The notes under the pieces are model-generated. The model did no database searches and was not told the DNA's origin. It worked only from the letters and a program-made list of their open reading frames with translations. From a virus, in the IMG/VR virus record IMGVR_UViG_3300022822_000050, positions 1-35,666 of that record: a stretch of DNA of 35,666 nucleotides. One strand, 5' to 3'. This document shows positions 29,967 to 35,666 of the stretch, piece after piece. Made by a program: the position numbers and the translations under genes. Positions within the stretch are counted from its first letter, which is position 1. Each line of letters starts with the position of its first letter.

Positions 29967-30449
29967 ATGAGTAAGTTAGTTTTTAAAGCAAAAAGATTAC
30001 CGCTATCATGCACTGAAACTAACGATGCTGTTAAATTCCTAAAGTCAAAAAAATTAAAACCTAAAACAGCAGAGCTTTTTAATTATTTTCAAGTCGAGGT
30101 GGTGATAAACGACAGGGTTTTTATATACATACCTGTATCAAGAAAATTCAGAATGAAATTATACAGAGGGATAATGACATTTAGGGAGTCAAAAAGCTTA
30201 GAAGATTTTTTATGCCAAGCAACTAAATTAAGCGCAGATACGAACTCTAATAAACCGACCGAAAAACAGATTGATTTGATTATAAGGTTGTCAAATGAAC
30301 AAGGCGTAGGAATTGAAATTAGTGATATAAAATCCAAAAGAAAGGCCTGCGAAATAATCAAAGCTTTAATTAACAAAGTATTTTTAGATGAGCCGGATCA
30401 AGATGAAGAATTGCCAAGAAATGTGTTTTTAATAAGGCCTCGATCATGA
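29967..30449 (+). CDS. Hypothetical protein with DUF3072-like motif
   Basis: Protein of 160 residues beginning at ATG 29967, preceded by a G-rich SD-like stretch. The N-terminal 85 residues are basic and beta-type. Near 95-110 the segment KPTEKQIDLIIRLSNEQGVG resembles a short motif of DUF3072/phage helical proteins ('P-T-x-k-Q-x-x-l-i-x-x-L'). The frame is continuous upstream through the amber codon, so it may once have been the C-terminal part of a 221-residue protein. Overlaps the next gene by four bases. Confidence 0.65.
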   Translation: MSKLVFKAKRLPLSCTETNDAVKFLKSKKLKPKTAELFNYFQVEVVINDRVFIYIPVSRKFRMKLYRGIMTFRESKSLEDFLCQATKLSADTNSNKPTEKQIDLIIRLSNEQGVGIEISDIKSKRKACEIIKALINKVFLDEPDQDEELPRNVFLIRPRS

Positions 30450-30823
30450 GGCGTAGAAATAACTCAGTATTTGAAGGCATCAAAGATGAGCTGGTCAAGA
30501 TGATACAGCTTGGCATACCAGTTAAAATCATTGCCGCTAAACTTGGGTACACTCACAATCACTTATCATCAATAATGACCCGTAACGACTGTAGTGCGCT
30601 AGAGATACGCAGAGAGTACAAAGAAGCTAATCCTAGCCCAGTATATAAGGATAACGAGGCGCATTGTAAGGATGAGCGCAGGGGGCAGTTAAAGAGATTG
30701 GCTGGCATGGGTATGAGCGTGCAGGGTATGGCGAATGAATTTAACACGACGTATAGAGACATGGCTAGGCAATTGAGCGAGTTGAAAGTGGGCGTTATTG
30801 TTGAGCGGAACAAATTAATTTAA
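30446..30823 (+). CDS. Two-HTH DNA-binding protein
   Basis: Protein of 125 residues with two similar helix-turn-helix stretches: MIQLGIPVKIIAAKLGYTHN then HLSSIMTR (about 18-45), and LAGMGMSVQGMANEFNTTYR then DMARQLSEL (about 83-111). Both follow the 'L-x-x-x-G-x-s-v-x-x-I-A-x-x-l' pattern. It lies directly ahead of operator C and could bind phage promoters, but no target is evident. ATGA-coupled to the gene before. A late-gene regulator is an option. Confidence 0.65.
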   Translation: MRRRNNSVFEGIKDELVKMIQLGIPVKIIAAKLGYTHNHLSSIMTRNDCSALEIRREYKEANPSPVYKDNEAHCKDERRGQLKRLAGMGMSVQGMANEFNTTYRDMARQLSELKVGVIVERNKLI

Positions 30824-30864
30824 ATACAAATAAAGGTGTACACTTCAATATGTAGGTGTACACT
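30823..30864 (+). promoter_or_regulatory. Operator/promoter element C
   Basis: TACAAATAAAGGTGTACAC with palindrome one at 30836-30843, 12 bases, then GTGTACAC at 30856-30863 followed by T. Same spacing and flanks as elements A and B. It begins at the stop of the two-HTH gene and stands 33 bases before the RHH gene at 30896. Confidence 0.8.
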
Positions 30865-30895
30865 ATTAACTCAATAAAAAACTAGGAATTAATCA

Positions 30896-31042
30896 ATGAT
30901 TGAATCAAAAGAAAAACCAGAAGTAGCAAGCCAAAGAATAAGCATGAAAGTTACACGCACGATGAAAGCACAGTGGCAAGCAAAGGCTACGGCACAAGGG
31001 AAAACGCTGTCAGGATGGATTAAGGGGTTATGTAATGCTTAG
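30896..31042 (+). CDS. Ribbon-helix-helix protein behind operator C
   Basis: Frame of 48 residues (MIESKEKPEVASQRISMKVT...). The strand RISMKVT, helix RTMKAQWQAKATAQGK and helix TLSGWIKGLCN fit the RHH fold, similar to small mobilisation-type regulators. AGGA lies before the ATG. RHH proteins such as MetJ bind tandem 8-bp palindromes, matching the GTGTACAC pairs just upstream. Autoregulation through element C, and control of A and B, is therefore a natural inference. Its end overlaps the next gene by eight bases. Confidence 0.7.
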   Translation: MIESKEKPEVASQRISMKVTRTMKAQWQAKATAQGKTLSGWIKGLCNA

Positions 31043-31232
31043 TTTATCTTATTCAAAAGGTCACTTGATGCTATTGATGGGTCACGCGACATTATTCTTC
31101 GACTATTTTGAGATGCCAAATTATGAAAACGACTTCATAGGTACGGTACTGCTGTACAACAATGGGAATGTTGTAATGATATTATCTTTTAGTAAAAGCG
31201 ATGAGTTTATTAAATTGATGGGTGATTTATGA
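31035..31232 (+). CDS. Hypothetical 65-residue protein
   Basis: Begins MLSLSYSKGHLMLLMGHATL, a hydrophobic N-terminus that may be a membrane or signal-like segment, then beta-type TVLLYNNGNVVMILSFSKSD. No family. It overlaps the RHH gene end by eight bases and the next gene by four. Confidence 0.6.
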   Translation: MLSLSYSKGHLMLLMGHATLFFDYFEMPNYENDFIGTVLLYNNGNVVMILSFSKSDEFIKLMGDL

Positions 31233-31540
31233 GCCAAGAGCTAGCCATTTCAGTCAAAGGAATATGTCCAATAACTGGCGGTTTGTTAGTCAATATTGAT
31301 GATGTAAGAGCTGTTATACAGTCATACAAAAATCAGGTTGACACAATAGAACTTGAGATTTGCAGGCCCAAGGCAATGACAACATCAGATCGAGAAGATA
31401 AGGCAGACAAAGAAAAGGCGGCAGTCTGCGAAGATTTACTCATATCTTGCCTGGCTCATTTGGAAGGTGGACACTTATCATCGATACGTCATAATAGTTA
31501 TTTACATCGCAGCATTAAACGTCTGGTGGATAGTTTATGA
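31229..31540 (+). CDS. Hypothetical 103-residue protein
   Basis: ATGA-coupled to the gene before. It has a beta-type start (ISVKGICPITGGLLVNIDDV) with a coiled central helix (about 25-60) and an acidic Lys-rich segment TSDREDKADKEKAAVCEDLL. No recognised family. The C-terminus is His- and Arg-rich (HNSYLHRSIKRLVDSL). Confidence 0.6.
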   Translation: MSQELAISVKGICPITGGLLVNIDDVRAVIQSYKNQVDTIELEICRPKAMTTSDREDKADKEKAAVCEDLLISCLAHLEGGHLSSIRHNSYLHRSIKRLVDSL

Positions 31541-31581
31541 ATTATGACAATATCAACTTTTATTTAGGAGTAGGGTTATGA
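31537..31581 (+). CDS. 14-residue coupling ORF
   Basis: MNYDNINFYLGVGL, whose start overlaps the preceding stop (ATGA) and whose stop overlaps the next start (ATGA). The SD of the next gene, GGAG, lies inside it. Possibly only a translation relay between the neighbours; existence as a functional peptide is doubtful. Confidence 0.25.
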   Translation: MNYDNINFYLGVGL

Positions 31582-31751
31582 GTGAATATAAATGCTCATG
31601 TCACATAAGCGGCATAACATACGACATGACAACAGTTGAGTGCAAAAATATATATGACGCCTTTTCACAGTTTACTTACTATGTGAATAGCAAGGGAGGG
31701 TCTATTGAGGTTGCAGATGGGTTAGTAATGGATTTGATAGAAGTTGATTAA
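31578..31751 (+). CDS. Small 57-residue protein
   Basis: Frame MSEYKCSCHISGITYDMTTV and onward, ending VMDLIEVD, with GGAG about eight bases upstream. Two cysteines (6, 8) near the start; acidic end. No known family. It is the last gene before the late promoter candidate at 31776, thus the end of the accessory block. Confidence 0.65.
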   Translation: MSEYKCSCHISGITYDMTTVECKNIYDAFSQFTYYVNSKGGSIEVADGLVMDLIEVD

Positions 31752-31775
31752 AAAACAACTTGCATTGTAAATTTG

Positions 31776-31787
31776 TGTTAAAATACA
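31776..31787 (+). promoter_or_regulatory. Candidate late promoter (extended -10)
   Basis: TGTTAAAAT with TG at the extended position and TAAAAT as -10 (31779-31784), inside the 63-bp gap before the terminase block. The 12-mer TGTTAAAATACA recurs at 2029-2040 before the scaffold gene. No good -35 at 17 bp. Other late promoters were not found, so it may serve the whole late block. Confidence 0.4.
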
Positions 31788-31814
31788 GATACTAGCAATC
31801 AATGTTATGATGCA

Positions 31815-32045
31815 ATGAACGATACAATGATGATATTAACGAGGGCTGAATCTGCTAATCCGGACAGCCCTTTAGCCGTATTTAAGAAAGTCGGTAAATA
31901 CTCCACGCAAATATACTGTGTCTTTGCTAACACGTACGACTCTGCTAAACGTATCAGACTGGAAGACTCTAACCTAGTAGGAGTTTATGACATGAACACT
32001 AATCCTAAACAAATTCGTAAGGATATAAAAGGAGTTTTTGGGTGA
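31815..32045 (+). CDS. Hypothetical protein heading the terminase block
   Basis: Protein of 76 residues, the first gene of the late block. Beta-type with a charged end (KQIRKDIKGVFG). Starts MNDTMMILTRAESANPDSPL. No recognised family. It overlaps the metallophosphoesterase by four bases (GTGA). Confidence 0.55.
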   Translation: MNDTMMILTRAESANPDSPLAVFKKVGKYSTQIYCVFANTYDSAKRIRLEDSNLVGVYDMNTNPKQIRKDIKGVFG

Positions 32046-33214
32046 GCTTAATCGACGAAATAGACGATATAATCTACAGTTACGGCACTATAAGACAACG
32101 AGAGCTGATAGATGCAGTAAGAAAACATGGCGGCATAAAAGCAGCAGCCGACTTTTTTAGTATTAAGCCAGCAACAATATCAAGCAGTCTAAAAGGCTTA
32201 GTGTCCAGGGTAGCTAGAATAGGTTATGCACCTAATCATGACATGACTCACACAGCGCCCGACGGTTATCTAGTAAAAGGCACATCAACCCTATACGACG
32301 CTGACGGCGGTACGAAAATACAGTGGGTAAAAACATCGGTTGACGCTGAACGCCAGCACGAGATGATGTTAGAGGCTATAAAGTCAGCTTGCCAAGTTAT
32401 CCCAAGACTAAAACCTATTAGCTACAAAGGCTCGGCAAACACTGACTTGCTAAACATGTATACAATCACTGATTATCACATTGGTATGCTGGCATGGCAT
32501 GAGGAAGGCGGGGACAATTGGAATATAAAAATAGCTGAGAACACATTGATCGGCGCATTTAGCCACATGATAGCAAATAGCCCGAATGCTGATAGATGTG
32601 TGATAAATCAAATGGGCGACTTTTTACATTTTGACGGTCATAAAGCAGTCACACCAGGTCACGGTCATGTATTGGATGCTGATAGCAGATTTCACAAAAT
32701 GATAAGAGTAGCTATAAAATGCCTGAGAGCATTAGTTGACATGGCATTAACTAAACATAAATCTGTCCACCTAATTTGTGCTGAGGGTAATCATGACATC
32801 GCAAGCGCACACTGGTTGCAAGAAATATTCTATACGCTGTATGAGAATGACCCTCGTGTTACTATTGATAATTCACCTAAGCCGTATTATTGCGTTGTAC
32901 ATGGCAGCACGATGCTGGCGTTTCACCATGGACACGTTAAAGGGCAAGACAGTCTCCTAAGTATAGTCCCAAGCATGTTTCCGAAACAGTGGGGCGCAAC
33001 TGAGTATAGATACAGTCATGAGGGGCATATGCATCACAAACAGGTGAAAGAAAACGCAGGCATGATACGAGAGATGCACCAGACACTTGCCGCTGCTGAT
33101 GCTCATGCGTCACGAGGTGGCTACATATCAGAGCGTGGTACAACTTGCATCACTTACAGCAAAAAATACGGTGAAGTATCACGAATAACAGTTAGACCGA
33201 GCATGTTATTATAA
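32042..33214 (+). CDS. Calcineurin-like metallophosphoesterase with N-terminal HTH
   Basis: Protein of 390 residues starting at GTG 32042. Residues 1-60 include an HTH-like segment (LIDAVRKHGGIKAAADFFSI then KPATISSSLKGL). A calcineurin-type phosphoesterase core follows, with metal-binding motifs in order: DYHIG (D144, H146), GDFLHFD (D193), GNHDIA (N250, H251), FHHGH near 297, and EGHMHH near 330. Such enzymes hydrolyse phosphodiesters with two metals. Members of this type sit beside small-terminase genes in many siphophages. The substrate is unknown; the HTH suggests DNA. Confidence 0.85.
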   Translation: MSLIDEIDDIIYSYGTIRQRELIDAVRKHGGIKAAADFFSIKPATISSSLKGLVSRVARIGYAPNHDMTHTAPDGYLVKGTSTLYDADGGTKIQWVKTSVDAERQHEMMLEAIKSACQVIPRLKPISYKGSANTDLLNMYTITDYHIGMLAWHEEGGDNWNIKIAENTLIGAFSHMIANSPNADRCVINQMGDFLHFDGHKAVTPGHGHVLDADSRFHKMIRVAIKCLRALVDMALTKHKSVHLICAEGNHDIASAHWLQEIFYTLYENDPRVTIDNSPKPYYCVVHGSTMLAFHHGHVKGQDSLLSIVPSMFPKQWGATEYRYSHEGHMHHKQVKENAGMIREMHQTLAAADAHASRGGYISERGTTCITYSKKYGEVSRITVRPSMLL

Positions 33215-33236
33215 ACGTATCTAAAGAGTATTAATT

Positions 33237-33692
33237 ATGCCAAAGGCAGTAAAAAAAGGCAGGCCAAAAAAGTATCTCGATGTCTATAACGAGCAAGCAA
33301 GAAAGTTAGGTTTGCTCGGCTATACAGATAAAGAAATGGCTGCGTTTTTTTGCGTGGCTGAGTCAACTTTTAACTTATGGAAAAAGCAATATCCGATTTT
33401 TTCGGAGTCCTTAAAGGCTGGTAAAGACCTAGCAGACATGGAAGTTACAGCAAGCTTATACGAAAGAGCTAAAGGCTACTCGCATAAAGAGACAAAAGTC
33501 TTTAATCATCAGGGAGAAATAATCACACATGATGTGACGCGAATGTATCCACCTGATCCGATGGCTATAAAATACTGGTTGAACAACAGGCAGCCGAAAC
33601 GCTGGAGAGAAAAGGTCGAGCATGAAGAATCCAGCGCAGTTGATAGCTTAACTAAGGTTTTAATTGAGGTCGTAGGTGCAAGTAAAGATTAG
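33237..33692 (+). CDS. terS: Terminase small subunit
   Basis: Protein of 151 residues. The N-terminal basic stretch (KAVKKGRPKKYLD) leads into an HTH (DKEMAAFFCVAESTFNLWKK, about 36-55) that recognises the packaging site. A middle helical region (LADMEVTASLYERAKGYSHK) fits oligomerisation, and YPPDPMAIKYWLNNRQPKRW near 103-122 is the pattern shared with many phage small terminases. It overlaps the large subunit by 17 bases. Confidence 0.85.
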   Translation: MPKAVKKGRPKKYLDVYNEQARKLGLLGYTDKEMAAFFCVAESTFNLWKKQYPIFSESLKAGKDLADMEVTASLYERAKGYSHKETKVFNHQGEIITHDVTRMYPPDPMAIKYWLNNRQPKRWREKVEHEESSAVDSLTKVLIEVVGASKD

Positions 33693-34938
33693 TTTAACAG
33701 CACCACAGAAACAACTATTGGACTTGACCTGCAAGTATCCAGCATTCGTGGCTGGCTTCGGAACGGGCAAGAGTGAAATTATGTGTGTGTCTGCATTACT
33801 TGACTCATTAGAAGGCGGTAGTGACTCACTGATAGCTATGTATGAGCCTACTTATGATTTGGTTAGATTAATACTTGCGCCACGCATGGAAGAAAAGCTT
33901 ATTGATTGGGGCGTTAGATATAAATATAACAAGTCTGAGAACGTAATTTACACATCATCAAGCCAGTTCGGTGACTTTGTTCTTAGGACTTTAGATAACC
34001 CATCCAGAATAATAGGTTATGAATCGTTTAGGTCTAAGATTGATGAGCTGGATACATTGCCAGCAGACAAAGCAAAAGAGGCGTGGATTAAGATAATTGC
34101 ACGTAACAGACAAGTGCCATCAACTTACATTAAAACGACAGCCAAGCCTATGAACACAGTAGCAGTATTTACTACGCCAGAGGGCTTTAAATTTGTCCAT
34201 GAGCGATGGAAAAAAGATAAATTCATAGGTCATGAAATGGTTCAAGCATCAACTAGAAGTAATCCATACTTGCCAGAGGATTATATACAGACTTTAATTG
34301 ATAGTTATCCAGACAATCTTATTAACGCTTACATAGACGGCGACTTTGTTAACCTAACAAGCGGCACTGTTTACAAAGACTTTGATAGGGTAGAAAATAA
34401 CACTGACGTAGAATGGGATGGTAAAGAGCCGATTCATGTGGGGATGGATTTCAACGTATGCAACATGAGTTCAGTTATATCTGTTATCAGGAATAAAAAA
34501 GTCTATGACGTTGGCGAAATAATAGGCGGATATGATACGCCTTCAATGATTGACTCTATACAAGGCAAGTATCAGCAATGCCAGATTAACGTTTACCCGG
34601 ACGCAAGCGGAAAGAATCGAAACGCACAATCGGCAAGTGAATCAAGTGTACAATTGCTCAGGTCTGCAAAGTTTAACGTATACGCACCAAGCAAGAACCC
34701 ATTTGTAAAAGACCGCGTGATAGCTATGAATCAGTCGTTTAATAACGGCGCACACTTTGTCAATGTTAAGCTGTGCCCCACGCATAGTGCAAACTTAGAG
34801 CAGCAGACGTATAATAAAGCAGGTGAGCCAGATAAGAGCGCTGGTAACGACCATACAAACGACGCTAATGGGTACCTTATTAGCTATAAATTCCCTGTGG
34901 TTAAGCCATCGGTTAAACGTACAAGGCTTATATCATGA
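33676..34938 (+). CDS. terL: Terminase large subunit
   Basis: Protein of 420 residues, the ATP-driven DNA packaging motor and nuclease. Started at GTG 33676, with GAGG 6 bases before. Walker A AGFGTGKS (26-33) is followed by a Walker B-like strand SLIAMYEP. The RNase-H-type nuclease half has its three acidic residues in MDFN (D258), YPDASG (D309) and NDHTNDANGY (D396). Length is that of compact large terminases. It overlaps the portal start by four bases (ATGA). Confidence 0.93.
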   Translation: MQVKISLTAPQKQLLDLTCKYPAFVAGFGTGKSEIMCVSALLDSLEGGSDSLIAMYEPTYDLVRLILAPRMEEKLIDWGVRYKYNKSENVIYTSSSQFGDFVLRTLDNPSRIIGYESFRSKIDELDTLPADKAKEAWIKIIARNRQVPSTYIKTTAKPMNTVAVFTTPEGFKFVHERWKKDKFIGHEMVQASTRSNPYLPEDYIQTLIDSYPDNLINAYIDGDFVNLTSGTVYKDFDRVENNTDVEWDGKEPIHVGMDFNVCNMSSVISVIRNKKVYDVGEIIGGYDTPSMIDSIQGKYQQCQINVYPDASGKNRNAQSASESSVQLLRSAKFNVYAPSKNPFVKDRVIAMNQSFNNGAHFVNVKLCPTHSANLEQQTYNKAGEPDKSAGNDHTNDANGYLISYKFPVVKPSVKRTRLIS

Positions 34939-35666
34939 CAATGTCAGTAACAACACCAAGAATAGGATACGACGATTTATTAAAAGACGTATTCAGAAAC
35001 CGGACAGCAGTAGCGGGCGAACGAGCAATTAAGAAAGAGGAAGAAGTATTTTTACCGCCTTTGCCTTCGATGTGCTGCACTACTTACGGTGACGATCAAA
35101 ACGGTTACAACGTAATACGGTCTAACAACGTAACGCTAGAAGGCCGAGCTAGTTACAATATATATTTATCACTGGCATATTTTTACGGCGCATCCGGTCG
35201 CACTGTTGACGGTCTAAGCGGGCTAATATTCAGTAAATCCGCAGTATGTGAAATACCACCAGCCATTGAGTATCTAAAAACAAATTCAAACGGTCGTGGT
35301 AATAGTCTAAGAGACTCAGCCAAAGAAGCCGTGAAAGATGCAATGATAACGCCACGCTCTGGCTTGCTGGTAGACTATCCGAACACTACAGGCAGGGTGT
35401 CAATATTAGATGAACAGGCAAGAAACCTACGCCCTAAAATATTGCATTACCCTTATGAATCAATCATAAACTGGCATTACTCAGTACAAAACAACGAGCA
35501 GAAATTAACGCTGGTTGTTTTGCGTGAAGTGCAGGAAACAGTTGTCAGACGGTTTGAGATTGAACAAGAGTATCAATACCGAGTGCTTGAGCTAATCGAT
35601 AACGTTTATCATCAATCGCTATACAGTCACGCAGGCGAAGAATTACAAGATCAAACGCCAATACTA
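34935..35666 (+). CDS. Portal protein, DUF4055 family (5' part)
   Basis: The N-terminal 244 codons, open to the window end; continues at position 204 of the left end after removing the 203-bp overlap. It starts ATG 34935 in an ATGA overlap with terminase; ATG 34941 is a possible alternative. Residues around 60-110 (NVTLEGRASYNIYLSLAYFY, GLIFSKSAVCEIP) and DAMITPRSGLLVDYPN match the DUF4055 portal pattern. Full product 476 residues. Confidence 0.88.
   Translation, partial: MTMSVTTPRIGYDDLLKDVFRNRTAVAGERAIKKEEEVFLPPLPSMCCTTYGDDQNGYNVIRSNNVTLEGRASYNIYLSLAYFYGASGRTVDGLSGLIFSKSAVCEIPPAIEYLKTNSNGRGNSLRDSAKEAVKDAMITPRSGLLVDYPNTTGRVSILDEQARNLRPKILHYPYESIINWHYSVQNNEQKLTLVVLREVQETVVRRFEIEQEYQYRVLELIDNVYHQSLYSHAGEELQDQTPIL
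35464..35666. repeat. Terminal overlap, right copy
   Basis: Duplicate of bases 1-203 with one difference, C at 35539 for A at 76. In the portal frame this changes a Thr codon (ACA, here) to Lys (AAA, left copy). Removing one copy leaves a circle of about 35,463 bp. Confidence 0.95.

Noticed and set aside
1-35666. Integrase, excisionase, CI repressor, partition genes
   Set aside because: No tyrosine or serine recombinase motif, LexA-like cleavage domain or ParA motif was seen; temperate lifestyle is therefore not claimed.
1-35666. CRISPR array or tRNA cluster
   Set aside because: No regularly spaced repeats of 23-40 bp and no clear cloverleaf were seen by eye.

Overview
The window is one essentially complete genome of a tailed dsDNA bacteriophage, opened inside the portal gene. 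Bases 1-203 recur at 35464-35666 with a single mismatch, and the portal gene runs in frame across that junction. The sequence therefore closes into a circle of about 35,463 bp. The non-contractile tail set (tube, frameshifted tail chaperone, 689-residue tape measure, no sheath or baseplate wedges) indicates a siphovirus. AT-rich DNA, a lambda-like nin-type gene set (NinB, YbcO/DUF1364) and DUF4055 portal/DUF4128 neck genes suggest a gammaproteobacterial, perhaps marine, host. The host is inference. I see no integrase, partition system or CI-type repressor, so a virulent lifestyle is likely but not proven.

Layout. (1) Late + strand block, from about 31.8 kb through the junction to 17.05 kb: metallophosphoesterase, small and large terminase, portal, MuF-type minor head protein, scaffold, major capsid protein (followed by a hairpin terminator), two tiny proteins, connector/neck proteins, tail tube, tail chaperone with a textbook -1 frameshift site, tape measure, tail tip proteins, an SGNH-hydrolase receptor-binding protein, a DUF4376 protein, a Lys-Pro micro-protein, and a lysis cassette of two holin-like membrane proteins around a DUF5675 protein. 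(2) A convergent, hairpin-rich gap (17.05-17.19 kb). (3) Early - strand operon read from 22.3 kb down to 17.2 kb: ERF annealing protein, SSB, VRR-NUC nuclease, MazG-like pyrophosphatase, dUTPase and small proteins including an Xre-type HTH protein. (4) A divergent control region (22.36-22.45 kb). (5) Early/middle + strand block, 22.45-31.75 kb: HTH regulator, NinB, YbcO-like protein, zinc-ribbon protein, DNA methyltransferase, KilA-N/nuclease fusion, replication initiator carrying a probable origin, DnaB helicase, PAPS-reductase-like protein, two ribbon-helix-helix proteins and many small accessory genes.

How it works together. ERF, SSB, NinB, VRR-NUC, initiator and helicase make up the replication/recombination machinery, and dUTPase plus the MazG-like enzyme clean the nucleotide pool. 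Most genes are packed with ATGA, GTGA or TAATG overlaps, implying translational coupling. The most interesting unexplained signal is a three-copy regulatory element: two 8-bp GTGTACAC palindromes exactly 20 bp apart behind a conserved TAyAAATAAAG element. It stands in front of three separate accessory units on both strands. One copy directly precedes a 48-residue ribbon-helix-helix protein that is a natural candidate for its ligand. Other highlights are the KilA-N/nuclease fusion behind a palindrome-rich control region, the origin-like repeat cluster in the initiator gene, and an accessory gene apparently split by an amber codon.
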